Assembly (NCBI GenBank): GCA_963727245.1
Contig: CAVSFO010000005.1
Span: 705,194 to 769,193, forward strand
Source: JBKQVT01 sp963727245
GTDB taxonomy: Bacteria; Planctomycetota; Planctomycetia; Pirellulales; Thermoguttaceae
DNA length: 64,000 nucleotides
Direction of reading: 5' to 3'
Shown here: in pieces, positions 44,547 through 53,770 of the stretch
Layout: each line of letters opens with the position of its first letter
Position numbering within the stretch: position 1 is the first letter of the stretch
Translations under genes and position numbers: made by a program
Notes under the pieces: model-generated
Seen by the model: the letters and a program-made list of their open reading frames with translations, nothing else
Told to the model about the DNA's origin: nothing
Databases searched by the model: none

Positions 44547-44640
44547 AAGGATGAAGGATGAAGGATGAAGGATAAAGGATGAAGGATGCGTGGCGGTGCC
44601 CTGTCCGGTCATCCTTCATCCTTCATCCTTGATCCTTGGT
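44547..44640. repeat. AAGGATG heptamer repeat with inverted copy
   Basis: About six units of AAGGATGA/AAGGATA run from 44548 to 44590 and their complement CATCCTTCATCCTTGATCC lies at 44611-44637. The inverted arrays flank the last codons of the membrane-protein gene, whose final residues (DQGSRMKDEG) are encoded by the repeat. Confidence 0.85.
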
Positions 44641-45466
44641 CTAGTGCTTGCGTGGCGAGGTTGCGCTGCGGGACGTCGAGCCAGGCCTCCAGGGAGGCCG
44701 GATCGCCGCGGTCGGTGGTTTCCCAGAACAACTCCAGCCGCGTCGGGCCACAACCGCCCTGACAGCAGGAGAGCCGGTATCGCACGCCCTTGGCCGGGGC
44801 ATCGAGCGTGGCGGCGGCCACTTCCGCCAAGCGCTGCGCCGCGGCCTGGGGCGTCCGCCCGGCACGTATCGTACGATACCAAGTTCCGCAGCTATTGCAA
44901 TACGGCAGCCGCGTGGCGGGAATGACTATGGCGAAGGCCGCGGCCGCCACCAGCAGGCCGTCGACGGCCCAACTCAGCCAGGCCTTCCAGCCGAAAAGCG
45001 ACCACGAGGCGGTCAGCGGCCGGCCGAGGTCGGCCTGCCGCCGCAGGTAGTCGGCAAAACTCTCCGGCGGCGCCACCAGCACGCGGGCCACGGCCGGCGG
45101 TGCCCCCTTGCCGATGGCCGCCTCCATCTGGTGCTGGCTACGAGCCAGGGCGTGCCGGTAGTCGAGGTAGTGCGGGCCGACGACCGCCACGGCCGCCGAC
45201 AGCAGCGTGCCGAGGATGACCGTGGGGCGATTGCCCATCTGTGCCAGCCGCATCAGCCCGACGTTCACCGCTCCCAGCCCGGTGCCGACCAGGATCGGGA
45301 AGAGCAGCAGGGGGGAGAAGTAGAACTGGGCCCCGACGGCCAGCCAGGCGGTGACCGCGCCTAGTCCGGCGGCGGCAGGCATCCAGAGCAGGAAGGCCGG
45401 CCAGCGAAATCGTCCTCCCGCGAGCACAGCCGATTTCGGGGGAACTGCTTCGGGTTGGGTGTTCAT
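44609..45466 (-). CDS. Multi-pass membrane protein of unknown function
   Basis: The 285 residues hold about four membrane segments: FLLWMPAAAGLGAVTAWLAV, YFSPLLLFPILVGTGLGAVN, TVILGTLLSAAVAVVGPHYL and WAVDGLLVAAAAFAIVIPAT. A short CNSCGTWY motif then precedes a cytoplasmic or periplasmic domain. Its start overlaps the trpS stop by four bases (ATGA), implying coupled translation. The family is unknown to me. The last residues come from the ATCCTTC repeat, so the true end may have been altered by repeat insertion. Confidence 0.7.
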   Translation of the reverse strand: MNTQPEAVPPKSAVLAGGRFRWPAFLLWMPAAAGLGAVTAWLAVGAQFYFSPLLLFPILVGTGLGAVNVGLMRLAQMGNRPTVILGTLLSAAVAVVGPHYLDYRHALARSQHQMEAAIGKGAPPAVARVLVAPPESFADYLRRQADLGRPLTASWSLFGWKAWLSWAVDGLLVAAAAFAIVIPATRLPYCNSCGTWYRTIRAGRTPQAAAQRLAEVAAATLDAPAKGVRYRLSCCQGGCGPTRLELFWETTDRGDPASLEAWLDVPQRNLATQALDQGSRMKDEG

Positions 45467-46452
45467 GCCGCTGGCTCACTGGCGGGCGCCTTAACGCCGC
45501 AGGCCCGCTCGGCCCGCAGCAGGACTTCGGCAGCCTTGCGGCGGGCGGTGCCGGCGCCGTCGCCGAGGACCTCGCGGACCCGCTGCGGCTGGGCCACCAG
45601 CTCGGCCCTGCGCTGGCGGGCCTCGGCAAAATAGTTCTCGGCCAGCTCGGCCAGCGCCTTCTTCACCTCGCCGTAGCCGAAGCCGCCGCGGCGATAGGTG
45701 GCCGCCATGGCCTCCCGCTGCGACGGGTCGGCAAACAACGAGTAAAGCAGAAAGAGGTGATCGCCCGCTGGGTCCTTGGGCTGCTCCATGGGGCGCGAGT
45801 CGGTGACGATCCGCATGATCTGCTTCCGCAGTGCCTTGGGCTCCTCGAACACCTCCAGGGTGTTGCCGTAGCTCTTCGACATCTTCTCGCCGTCGGTGCC
45901 CGGCACACACGCCGAGCTGTCCAGTACCTTGGCCTTGGGCAGCACGAAGGTCTCGCCGAACTCGTGGTTGAAGCTGGCCGCCAGGTCGCGGGCGACCTCG
46001 ATGTGCTGCGTCTGGTCATCGCCCACGGGCACCACGTCGGAATCGTAGATGAGGATGTCGGCGGCCATCAGGACGGGATAGGCGAACAGGCCGGCGTCGG
46101 CGCTGAGTCCGCGGGCCTTCTTGTCCTTGTAGGCGTGGCAGCGCTCCAGCAACCCCATCGGCGCGCCGCTCAGTAGCAGCCAGCACAACTGGGCCACTTC
46201 GGGCACGTCGGATTGCACGAAGAGCGTCGCCCGCTGCGGATCGAGCCCCAAGGCCAGCAGATCGACGGCCGCGTCGAGCGTATTCTGCCAGAGCTGGCGG
46301 GGGTCGCGGACGGTGGTCAGGGCGTGCAGGTTGGCGATGAAGTAGAAGGCATTGGCCGGCTGGTCTTGCAACTCGATATATTGCCGGATGGCGCCGAAGT
46401 AATTACCCCAATGGAAGCGTCCCGTGGGTTGAATGCCGGACAGTACGCGCAT
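45463..46452 (-). CDS. trpS: Tryptophanyl-tRNA synthetase
   Basis: This class I synthetase charges tRNA-Trp. The start used is ATG 46452 (MRVLSGIQPTGRFHWGNYFG), with the HIGH-like GRFHWGN. Further motifs are FIANLHALTT, SDVPEVAQLCWLLLSGAPMG, YPVLMAADILIYDSDVVPVG DDQTQH, and DGEKMSKSYGNTLEVF with the KMSKS loop. The 329 residues are normal. It follows pyrD by seven bases on the same strand and overlaps the membrane gene downstream. Confidence 0.97.
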   Translation of the reverse strand: MRVLSGIQPTGRFHWGNYFGAIRQYIELQDQPANAFYFIANLHALTTVRDPRQLWQNTLDAAVDLLALGLDPQRATLFVQSDVPEVAQLCWLLLSGAPMGLLERCHAYKDKKARGLSADAGLFAYPVLMAADILIYDSDVVPVGDDQTQHIEVARDLAASFNHEFGETFVLPKAKVLDSSACVPGTDGEKMSKSYGNTLEVFEEPKALRKQIMRIVTDSRPMEQPKDPAGDHLFLLYSLFADPSQREAMAATYRRGGFGYGEVKKALAELAENYFAEARQRRAELVAQPQRVREVLGDGAGTARRKAAEVLLRAERACGVKAPASEPAA

Positions 46453-46459
46453 GATGACT

Positions 46460-47403
46460 TTATCCGCAAGGATGGGCAGGTTCCGGGAAAGCAAGGGTGC
46501 CGACCACGTCGGCCACCGAGGCGGCGCCCAGTTCGGCCAGGGCGGCGGGCAGGGCGTCGAGCAACTCGATGGAGACGGCGGGGCGGTAGAAGTTGGCGGT
46601 GCCGATTTGCACCGCGCTGGCGCCGGCCACCAGGAATTCCATGACGTCGTCGATGGTGGCAATGCCGCCGATGCCCACCAACGGAATCCGCACCGCTGCG
46701 GCAACCTGGTATACGGCGCGCAGCGCGATGGGCTTGATGGCCGGGCCGCTGAGCCCGCCCAGGCCGCGGCCCAGGATCGGCCGGCGGCGCCGCCAGTCGA
46801 CCGCCAGCCCCAAGCAGGTATTGATCAGCGAGAGGGCGTCGGCCCCGCCGGCCTCGGCCGCCCGGGCAATCGCGGCAATGCTGGTGACGTTGGGGGTCAG
46901 CTTGGCGATCACCGGCAGCCGGCAGGCACGGCGAACGCCGGCGACCACCGCCTGGCACATCGCCGGATCGGCGCCGAAATCGACGCCGCCGCTGACGTTG
47001 GGGCAGGAGATGTTCAACTCCAGGGCGTCGGCGCCGGGCAGCCCGTCAAGCCGCGCGGCCATGTCGACAAACTCCTCCAGGGTCTTGCCGGCGATGCTGA
47101 CGATGATCTTCGTCCCCAAGCCGGCCAGGTAGGGCAAGTGCCGCTCGATGAATCGCTCGATGCCGTCGTTGTCCAGGCCGATGGAATTGAGCATGCCGGC
47201 GGCGGTTTCGACCGTTCGGGGGGCGGATTGCCGGCGCGGGGGCCCTTGGTGATCGTTTTGGGCAGGATGCCGCCGAGGCGGCCGAGATCGACCAGGCCGG
47301 CCATTTCCCGCGCATACCCGAACGTGCCCGAGGCAACCAGAATCGGGTTGGCCAGGTGCAGGCGGCCCAAATGCACGTCGAGGCGGACGGCGGCGGGGTC
47401 CAT
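46460..47403 (-). CDS. pyrD: Dihydroorotate dehydrogenase, class 1B type (one frameshift)
   Basis: PyrD oxidises dihydroorotate to orotate in pyrimidine synthesis using FMN. ATG 47403 starts MDPAAVRLDVHLGRLHLANP. After PILVASGTFGYAREMAGLVD and GGILPKTITKGPRAGNPPPR, the frame breaks in a run of six C at about 47222; one added C joins TVETAAGMLNSIGLDNDGIE. Further motifs are ELNISCPNVSGGVDFG, VIAKLTPNVTSIAAIARAAE, LSGPAIKPIALRAVYQVA and IPLVGIGGIATIDDVMEFLV AGASAVQIGT, the FMN-phosphate site. The GTFGYAREM start and chain length fit class 1B, which normally pairs with PyrK; no pyrK is seen here. It precedes trpS by seven bases. Confidence 0.93.
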
Positions 47404-47419
47404 GATCGCTCGATTGCCC

Positions 47420-47441
47420 TGGTGGTTGGTGAAACCACCAG
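47420..47441 (-). promoter_or_regulatory. Small hairpin in the pyrD leader
   Basis: TGGTGGTT and AACCACCA pair perfectly around a GGTGA loop about 20 bases before the pyrD start. Two further short palindromes, CCGCGCCAAGCGCGG and ACCACGCTTGGCGTGGT, lie at about 47522 and 47608. No function can be assigned; the 250-base gap otherwise shows nothing. Confidence 0.45.
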
Positions 47442-47654
47442 TGTAGCGGTTGGGCTTGCGGGCTGTCAATTTGGTTGGCAGGTTCCCGACAAGGCCGCCG
47501 GCGCAACCGCGAAGGCCACCACCGCGCCAAGCGCGGTGCGCAGCAAGGCAACTCAGACATACCGCGGCTGAGATCCTGTTCTGAACGGTTGCCGGCTGAC
47601 ACGGGAACCACGCTTGGCGTGGTCGTGGCGCAGGGGCTGGTTCGAGGCCGCTGT

Positions 47655-47873
47655 TTACAGGATACCGCCGTGGGTGCGGAAGGGCGTCTGGTGGTCGGGT
47701 TGGTCAAGCATCCAGAACCGTTCCCACTCGTCCAAGGCCAGGCGCAGATTCTCCGAGGTGTAGGTCAGCTCGGTCGTTCGCCGCACAGGGTCGGCCGAGT
47801 AAGCAGGGATGACGCAGCCGATGGTTGTGCTGATCAGCAAACCGAGCGCGGCAACGAAAAGTGCTAGGCGCAT
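47655..47873 (-). CDS. Small lipoprotein of unknown function
   Basis: ATG 47873 follows a GGAGG site and begins MRLALFVAALGLLISTTIGC, a lipoprotein signal with a cysteine at position 20. The mature part is about 52 residues, including TELTYTSENLRLALDEWERF WMLDQPDHQTPFRTHG. The tail is acidic and helical. Small lipoproteins with DEWERFWMLDQP-type ends are, as I recall, common in planctomycetes, but no function is known to me. Confidence 0.75.
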   Translation of the reverse strand: MRLALFVAALGLLISTTIGCVIPAYSADPVRRTTELTYTSENLRLALDEWERFWMLDQPDHQTPFRTHGGIL

Positions 47874-47993
47874 ACGAAACTCCTCCGTGAGACGGAAAGG
47901 GGCGAAAAGTGTACTGTGAATGCTGGAAAGAGAAGATAAGCGAAACCGAAGAGGCACGAGCGGGACAAGTCGATATCGTGGCGCTGGGGGGGA

Positions 47994-48398
47994 TTAGGGT
48001 CCTGCGGGGGGAGAGCCGTAAGCCGACGATGCGCCGAGGGTCTCTGGAAGCGAACGCGACGGGGAGGCGCCCGGGCCGGTCTTCGCCCGCGCCGCCTTGG
48101 CGGCCGCGGCGGCCCGCAGTTCCAACTCGCGAACGCGCTGCTCCATTTCCTTGCCGGGCTTGAACGTGACGACAAACTTCTCCGGCACGAAGACTTTGTC
48201 GCCGGTCCGCGGGTTTCGCGCCTTGCGAGGCGCCCGCCGCTTGACCTCAAAAACGCCGAAATTACGCAGTTCGATGCGACCTGCTTCTACCAGGGCTTCC
48301 ACAATCGCGTTGAACGTCTTTTGCACGATCGCCTTGGTCTGCAACTGAGTCAACCCGATTTCTTCGGAAATCGTGCGGACGATCTCTTTCTTGGTCAC
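47994..48398 (-). CDS. HU/IHF-family DNA-binding protein
   Basis: The 134 residues begin with a complete HU fold: MTKKEIVRTISEEIGLTQLQ, QKTFNAIVEALVEAGRIELR, then NFGVFEVKRRAPRKARNPRT GDKVFVPEKFVVTFKPGKEM, with the DNA-wrapping arm RNPRTG. A tail of about 40 residues is rich in Ala, Ser and Pro and is absent from typical HU. It should bend and compact DNA. A clear ribosome site (AGGAGAT-like) precedes the start. Confidence 0.93.
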   Translation of the reverse strand: MTKKEIVRTISEEIGLTQLQTKAIVQKTFNAIVEALVEAGRIELRNFGVFEVKRRAPRKARNPRTGDKVFVPEKFVVTFKPGKEMEQRVRELELRAAAAAKAARAKTGPGASPSRSLPETLGASSAYGSPPAGP

Positions 48399-48933
48399 GG
48401 CTCAAATCTCCTGTGAGAAGCGGTCGCGCGAGGCAGATACGGTGCACGAACGATTCCCGCCTCGCGGCCAATTCACGCTCCAAGTGTAGGCCCAGTAAAG
48501 ACTAGAGTCAAGGTCAATCATCCGCTTATCGGCCAAGATCGACCTGCTCCCATCCGGTATCCTACCAGTCGGCCAGCCTTTCGTAAAGGGAGCCGATTGA
48601 ACCTAAGTTCATATTATCAAAGAGCTTAGCCCGATGGGTCGGCATTACGTGCTGGGCTGCGTTCCGTAAGTCATTATCGTATAAGGACTAACGAAAACAT
48701 CTCCCGAGCTCGCTCGGCACAGCCCTCTGCTGGCCGCCAGCGGCGCAGATTGCCCCCGCAGGACTGCGCCGTCGCTCCTCTATCGGCCAGGCCAGGGGGC
48801 AAACTCCAGCCAAACCCTACAATCGGAAAAACCGGAAAAGTTTCCCCCGTCCGACGCGTCGCATCGCGCACGGCTGCCGCAAAGCACTTCCTCGCTGAGG
48901 CGAAACGTTGCCGGGAGCCGCTCCCACGGCGCG
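48399..48933. other. Intergenic region without a recognised gene
   Basis: This 535-base stretch between the HU gene and glgC has a relatively AT-rich middle (48590-48690). Frames across 48674-48946 encode no recognisable protein. No tRNA, terminator or dispersed repeat is evident. It may hold the promoter of the HU gene. Confidence 0.5.
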
Positions 48934-50220
48934 CTACAGCGACCATTTTTCCGGCAGCGTGGTCCCCTTGGGAATGACCACGATGCCGTCGCGGATCATG
49001 CCGAAGGGGGTCTCCTCGGTGAAGTCCAGCCCCTGGGCGTTGACGATGCGCACATGGCAGCCGATCCGGCAGTTTTTGTCGATGATCGCCCCTTCGATGT
49101 GCGTGCCGCAGCCGAAGCCCAGCGGGGGCCGGCCGTTGCTCTTGCCGGCGGCAATTTCATCCGGAGCTTCGTAGAAGTCGTTGCCCATCAGGATCGAGTT
49201 GCGGATGGTCACATTGCGGCCGATCAGGCAGCGGAGGCCGACGATGCTGTTTTCGATCACCGCCCCAGCTTCGATCCGGCAGCCATCGGCGACCAGACTG
49301 CCGCGGACGGTGGCATGGTCGATCCACGACGGCGGCAAAGAGCGGGCGCGACTGTAGATCGGCGCGTCGGCAACGGCCAGATCGAACTTCGGTTCCCGCG
49401 CCGTCAACTCCAGGCTGGCCTCGTAAAACGCCCGAATCGTGCCGATGTCTTCCCAATAATCGTCAAACAGGTAGACCTGAACGTGATGGGTGCGCATCGA
49501 GGCCGGAAAGACCTCCTTGCCGAAGTCGCGGTAGGGCGTCTTCTCCAATGCCTCGAAGAGCGTTGCGCGGTTGAACAGGTAGATGCCCATGTTGGCCAGA
49601 CAGTCGCGGCCGCGGCTGGCGATGCCGTGGGCATCGAGCCAGGCCGGATCGGTCCGCACCAGGTCGAGATCCTCGTCGGTTTGCGGCTTCTCCAGGAAGC
49701 CGACCACGCGGCCCGAATCGTCCAGCCGCATGATGCCCATGGACGATGCCGCCGCGCTGGAGACGGGCACTGCCGCGATGGTCACGTCCGCGCCGCTGCG
49801 CTGGTGCGACTCGATGAGGTGCTGATAGTTCATGCGGTACAGTTGATCGCCGGAAAGGATCAAGATGTGCTCGACCTCGGGCTGCTCAATGTGGCGAAGG
49901 TTCTGCCGCACGGCGTCCGCGGTGCCTTGATACCAGTTGGCGTTGTCCAAGGTCTGCTGGGCAGCCAAGATCTCCACGAAGCCGCGATTGAAGGAATCGA
50001 AGATGTAGGTGCTGCGGATATGGCGGTGCAAACTCGTGGAATTGAACTGCGTCAACACGTAGATGCGATTCAGACCGCTATTGATGCAGTTCGACAGCGG
50101 GATGTCGATGAGCCGGTACTTGCCGGCCACCGGGACTGCCGGCTTGGAGCGATACTTGGTCAAAGGATACAGCCGCGTCCCCTGACCGCCCCCCAACACC
50201 AAGGTGACAATGTTCTGCAT
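48934..50220 (-). CDS. glgC: Glucose-1-phosphate adenylyltransferase
   Basis: GlgC makes ADP-glucose, the glycogen donor. The start at ATG 50220 has AAGGAG before it. The N-domain shows VLGGGQGTRLYPLTKYRSKP, AVPVAGKYRLIDIPLSNCIN, GTADAVRQNLRHIEQ, LILSGDQLYRMNYQHLIESH and FLEKPQTDEDL. The C-domain is a left-handed beta-helix with SIVGLRCLIGRNVTIRNSIL and KNCRIGCHVRIVNAQGLDF. The 428 residues match bacterial and plant-type GlgC. No glgA, glgB or glgP lies in the window. Confidence 0.97.
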   Translation of the reverse strand: MQNIVTLVLGGGQGTRLYPLTKYRSKPAVPVAGKYRLIDIPLSNCINSGLNRIYVLTQFNSTSLHRHIRSTYIFDSFNRGFVEILAAQQTLDNANWYQGTADAVRQNLRHIEQPEVEHILILSGDQLYRMNYQHLIESHQRSGADVTIAAVPVSSAAASSMGIMRLDDSGRVVGFLEKPQTDEDLDLVRTDPAWLDAHGIASRGRDCLANMGIYLFNRATLFEALEKTPYRDFGKEVFPASMRTHHVQVYLFDDYWEDIGTIRAFYEASLELTAREPKFDLAVADAPIYSRARSLPPSWIDHATVRGSLVADGCRIEAGAVIENSIVGLRCLIGRNVTIRNSILMGNDFYEAPDEIAAGKSNGRPPLGFGCGTHIEGAIIDKNCRIGCHVRIVNAQGLDFTEETPFGMIRDGIVVIPKGTTLPEKWSL

Positions 50221-50671
50221 GCATTCTCCTTCGCAGACGCCTGCTCTGCTGCCGGAAGCGAGCCCGCGCCGCCGAACCATTCATTGTAGCGGCAGTTGCC
50301 ACGTTGTGGAGGGTGGCATGGCACGAAAAGGCGGAAGAGGGAAGGGGGGGAAGCCGAACGAGCCAGCGAGCCGGTGGCGTCAGCCACCGGATATCGTCGA
50401 AGTCGGAGGGCGGACAGGGAGAACGGGGGGGAGGCCGGACAGAAGGCATCCGAGGAGGCCGACAAGGCCGGGAATAATTGCGCAGGATGGGAAAAATGCG
50501 TCACCTTGGGCGGTCAGATTATTCCGATTAGGCGGGATGTACCTTAAGTTCCGGTTGTATCAGTTCCGATGAGTATCCTACCTGTACCGATCATAACGGT
50601 TGCAAGGGCCTGCGCGGACCGCCTTGTGCGACGCTGGCCCACATTTACGATTCGTTGGGGGGGGTTCATTC

Positions 50672-52045
50672 ATGCAACGGCGCCTATACCTCGGGATTGC
50701 GGCCCTTCTGCTAGGATTGCTGAACCAGGCCGGTATCGATGTTGCGCGGGCTCAGGAGATCGACAGCCGCCAGCTCGTCGCGGCCCGTGAGACGATTCGG
50801 TTGGAGTTGGCCAAAGCCGTGTCTGAAGGCCAATTGAGCCGGATAGACCAGTACCGGATCCTCTTGCACGCCAAAGAGATACTGCCGGCGGAAGACGTTC
50901 AGGGGCTGGAGCGGACGATGGATCGGCTGGCGGCGATGAACCCTCCCGCCCCGCTCACCCCGAGTGCCCCGGCGACGGCCGCAGCGGGTGGGGATCGGGC
51001 GGCGTTGGTCAGCTACTCGGCGCCGCCCAGCCCCGAGCAAGCCGCCATTGCTCCCCAACCCGGCGAGCCGATCCCCGCCGTGCCGAGCAACCCCTTCCAA
51101 GAGGAAACCCCGGGCCAGAACCCCATGCAAACCCTCCACGGCGACGCCATGTTTACCGATTGCGAAGCGGGTCTGCTTGGCGGCGAGGGCTCGGTGGAAG
51201 ACAATCTTCGCTCCGTCTTGCACCAAATCTGGAACAACCTCAGCCTTTTCACTGCGATCGAGTCCTTTAAGGGCCCGCTCGATGAGTTTTATCCCAACGG
51301 CAATTACGGCGTCGGCTTCGGACTGAACGCCGGCATCCCGCTGAGCTACCAATGGGGCATCGGCGTGCAGGCGGGCGTAAGCACCACGGTGACCGATTTC
51401 CAGGGCAACGACCTTTCCTCGTCCGTCTTCGGCGTGCCCAGTAGCGATGTACGCAGCCAGCTCTTCACCACAATTGGACTCTTCCAGCGATTACCCTTTC
51501 ACGGCAAAACCCTCTCGTGGGGATTCACCCACGACTGGCTCCAGGACGACTACTATGAGGACTTCCGCTTCGCCCAGTGGCGGGTGAAATTGGGATTGGA
51601 GTGGGATCCTTGCAACGAAATCGGCATCTGGGCCGCCATGCCTGACCACGGCGAGTCGGTGGTGTTCCAGCTTAGCCCACAGGGGGCCTTCACGACCTTT
51701 GACTTCCGGCCGATGGCCCAGGGGAACCTCTATTGGCAGCATACCTGGTGCAGCGGGGCGAGCACGACGGCGCGGGTGGGTGTCGCCCAAAAGCCGTCCA
51801 ACTTCGTTTTTGGCGGCGATGTCCGTGTCCCCATCGCCAGCCGCTTATCGCTGATCGGCGACTTCGCCTACGTCATGCCCAGGGCCGGCGGCAGCGACGG
51901 GCAGTTCGATGAGATATGGAGCGTCACGTTGGGCCTCGAATTCGTCCCCGGCGGCGCCCATCAGTGCATGGGATACCGATTCGCCCCGGTGCTGCCGGTG
52001 GCCGACAACGGCAGTTTCGCAGTCCAGCAGTTGCCCATCAACTGA
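50672..52045 (+). CDS. Planctomycete outer-membrane beta-barrel (DUF6666-like)
   Basis: ATG 50672 begins a signal peptide (RRLYLGIAALLLGLLNQAGI to ARA). Residues about 30-130 form a helical, Pro-rich periplasmic section. The C-terminal 290 residues have alternating aromatic/polar strands: FYPNGNYGVGFGLNAGIPLS, WGIGVQAGVSTTVTDFQGND, WRVKLGLEWDPCNEIGIWAA and QGNLYWQHTWCSGASTTARV, typical of an outer-membrane barrel. I associate this pattern with the planctomycete family DUF6666, whose role is unknown. It stands alone, preceded by about 400 bases without a gene. Confidence 0.78.
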   Translation: MQRRLYLGIAALLLGLLNQAGIDVARAQEIDSRQLVAARETIRLELAKAVSEGQLSRIDQYRILLHAKEILPAEDVQGLERTMDRLAAMNPPAPLTPSAPATAAAGGDRAALVSYSAPPSPEQAAIAPQPGEPIPAVPSNPFQEETPGQNPMQTLHGDAMFTDCEAGLLGGEGSVEDNLRSVLHQIWNNLSLFTAIESFKGPLDEFYPNGNYGVGFGLNAGIPLSYQWGIGVQAGVSTTVTDFQGNDLSSSVFGVPSSDVRSQLFTTIGLFQRLPFHGKTLSWGFTHDWLQDDYYEDFRFAQWRVKLGLEWDPCNEIGIWAAMPDHGESVVFQLSPQGAFTTFDFRPMAQGNLYWQHTWCSGASTTARVGVAQKPSNFVFGGDVRVPIASRLSLIGDFAYVMPRAGGSDGQFDEIWSVTLGLEFVPGGAHQCMGYRFAPVLPVADNGSFAVQQLPIN

Positions 52046-52127
52046 CCATGTCGCGGGGCGGCCGATCTTGCCTGCGGCCGCCGCGAGAGCCTGGAGTTGC
52101 GGCCAGAGGTCTGCTAGACTTGGCTTC

Positions 52128-52769
52128 ATGGCCACGCGATTGTCGGACGTCCGCCTTTTTTTCCGCGAGTTTCGCCGCAACTTCCACACGACCGGGGCGA
52201 TTCTGCCCAGTGGGCGGCGCCTGGGCGTGGCCCTGGCCCGATTCGCCGCGCAGCCGGCCCACCACCCGCGGCGGATCCTGGAAGTCGGGCCGGGCACGGG
52301 GGCCGTCACCCGACGCCTGGTCAACGTCCTTGGCCCGCAAGACCGGCTGGATCTGGTGGAACTCAACGCCAGTTTTGTTGAGTGCCTCCGCCGGCGGCTG
52401 CAAACCGAGCCCGCCTTTCAGGCAGTGGCCGACCGTGCCCGCGTGCTGCACTGTCCCGTGGAAGATTTGCCGGCGGGGCAGAAGTACCACCTCATCGTCT
52501 CCGGGCTGCCGTTGAACAATTTCGCCGTCGACGACGTGCGGCGGCTCCTGGAAGTCATGACGGGCCTGCTGGAGCCGGGCGGGACCCTGTCCTTCTTCGA
52601 GTACGTCGCCCTGCGCCGCCTCAAGCAACTCCTCAGCCGCCGGCACGAGCGCGCCCGGCTCCGCGGCATCGGCCAGGTCATGGCGGCCTTGCTGGCCGAC
52701 GGTGAAATCCGCCGCGACGGCGTCTGGCTGAACGTGCCACCCGCCTGGGTCCATCACGTGCGGGTCTGA
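52128..52769 (+). CDS. SAM-dependent methyltransferase, PmtA-like
   Basis: The start used is ATG 52128 (MATRLSDVRLFFREFRRNFH), giving 213 residues. TTGAILPSGRRLGVALARFA is the substrate-side lead typical of phospholipid N-methyltransferases. RRILEVGPGTGAVTRRLVNV is SAM motif I, then LDLVELNASFVECLRRRLQ and YHLIVSGLPLNNFAVDDVRR as the acidic and motif IV regions. The likely reaction is methylation of phosphatidylethanolamine, but rRNA dimethylases share part of this pattern. The last 16 bases overlap the end of the convergent GGDEF gene. Confidence 0.85.
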   Translation: MATRLSDVRLFFREFRRNFHTTGAILPSGRRLGVALARFAAQPAHHPRRILEVGPGTGAVTRRLVNVLGPQDRLDLVELNASFVECLRRRLQTEPAFQAVADRARVLHCPVEDLPAGQKYHLIVSGLPLNNFAVDDVRRLLEVMTGLLEPGGTLSFFEYVALRRLKQLLSRRHERARLRGIGQVMAALLADGEIRRDGVWLNVPPAWVHHVRV

Positions 52770-53707
52770 CACGACCAGGAAGGGATGCCGTCGGTTGCGG
52801 CCGCCAGCGCGGGAGCGGGCGTTTCCAAGCGTTTTGGCGCAGCCGCCGCATCGACCAACTGGGGCCGGCGTCCGTCGTGGCAGCAGGTGCGGTTGCACAC
52901 GGCCGACTTCAGGGCCGCTTCCGCCCGCCGCAGCAGAGCCGCCTCGTCGTCGTCTCGGGAGACTTCGGCGATGCCCAGACTCCGGGTAACCTCCAGCGCG
53001 CCGTGCTTGGTCGGCCAGAGGCATCCGGTGGCGTTGTTTCGCACCCGTTCCGCCAGCAGCACGGCATCGGCAAGGCAGGTGTCCGGCAGAAGAACGGCGA
53101 AGCAATCGTGACGATAGCGGTGGAAAACGTCCCCTGCCCGCAGTCGCGAGGCCAGGTACAGTCGCGTCGCCCGCAGGGCACATTCGACGGCGTTCGAGCC
53201 GTGGGTCGTCATCAAATGACGGTAATGATCCACTTGCACCAGCATTACGGAGAATCCGGGACCGCGGGGGTTCCACTGCCCGATGCGCTGCTGGACTTGG
53301 CGGCGGAACGCCGTCTGATCGCACTGTTCGACGAGAAGGTCGCCGGAGCGATTCCAGATGCTCGGCGGGGCGGTCGCCGGCCCGGCCGGTAGTGACGGCC
53401 GCGGCGGCAGCGGTTGCTCCGCCGGCCCGACGCCGGATAGGGCGGTCGTCGTCGTCGGCACGCCGGCCGCCGGCATCGCAGTCGACTCGTCATGGATCGC
53501 GTCTTCCGCGACAGCAGCCGCAGCGAGATCCGCAGTGTCCGGCATCGGCGTTTCCCGCTCAGGCGGGGCCGGTTCCCGGGCACACGCCAGCGGGCAGCGG
53601 GCTGGCGCGGCCGGGCGCAGGCTTCGGCGGCAGACCCAACCGGCGCCCAGCGACCCTAGGGTCCCCAGCAGAACGGCCGCCAACAGCAGGAGGATTATGA
53701 CCGACAT
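52754..53707 (-). CDS. Membrane-anchored degenerate GGDEF protein
   Basis: The start used is ATG 53707 (MSVIILLLLAAVLLGTLGSL), one membrane helix. A Pro/Ala-rich linker of about 100 residues leads to a GGDEF-like fold: SVMLVQVDHYRHLMTTHGSN AVECALRATRLYLASRLRAG, then DVFHRYRHDCFAVLLPDTCL. The signature that should read GGDEF is RHDCF, so diguanylate cyclase activity is unlikely; it may act as a c-di-GMP or partner binder. It follows the HD-GYP regulator by 63 bases on the same strand. Confidence 0.83.
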   Translation of the reverse strand: MSVIILLLLAAVLLGTLGSLGAGWVCRRSLRPAAPARCPLACAREPAPPERETPMPDTADLAAAAVAEDAIHDESTAMPAAGVPTTTTALSGVGPAEQPLPPRPSLPAGPATAPPSIWNRSGDLLVEQCDQTAFRRQVQQRIGQWNPRGPGFSVMLVQVDHYRHLMTTHGSNAVECALRATRLYLASRLRAGDVFHRYRHDCFAVLLPDTCLADAVLLAERVRNNATGCLWPTKHGALEVTRSLGIAEVSRDDDEAALLRRAEAALKSAVCNRTCCHDGRRPQLVDAAAAPKRLETPAPALAAATDGIPSWSCQTRT

Positions 53708-53770
53708 GAAAACGCAACCTCGGCGTCCGAGGACATGCCAGGGGGGCAAACCGGGCATGTCGACGGCGCA

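Noticed and set aside
48674..48946. A small minus-strand gene between HU and glgC
   Set aside because: No ribosome site, no homologue recognised, and composition typical of random GC-rich frame; it overlaps the glgC end.
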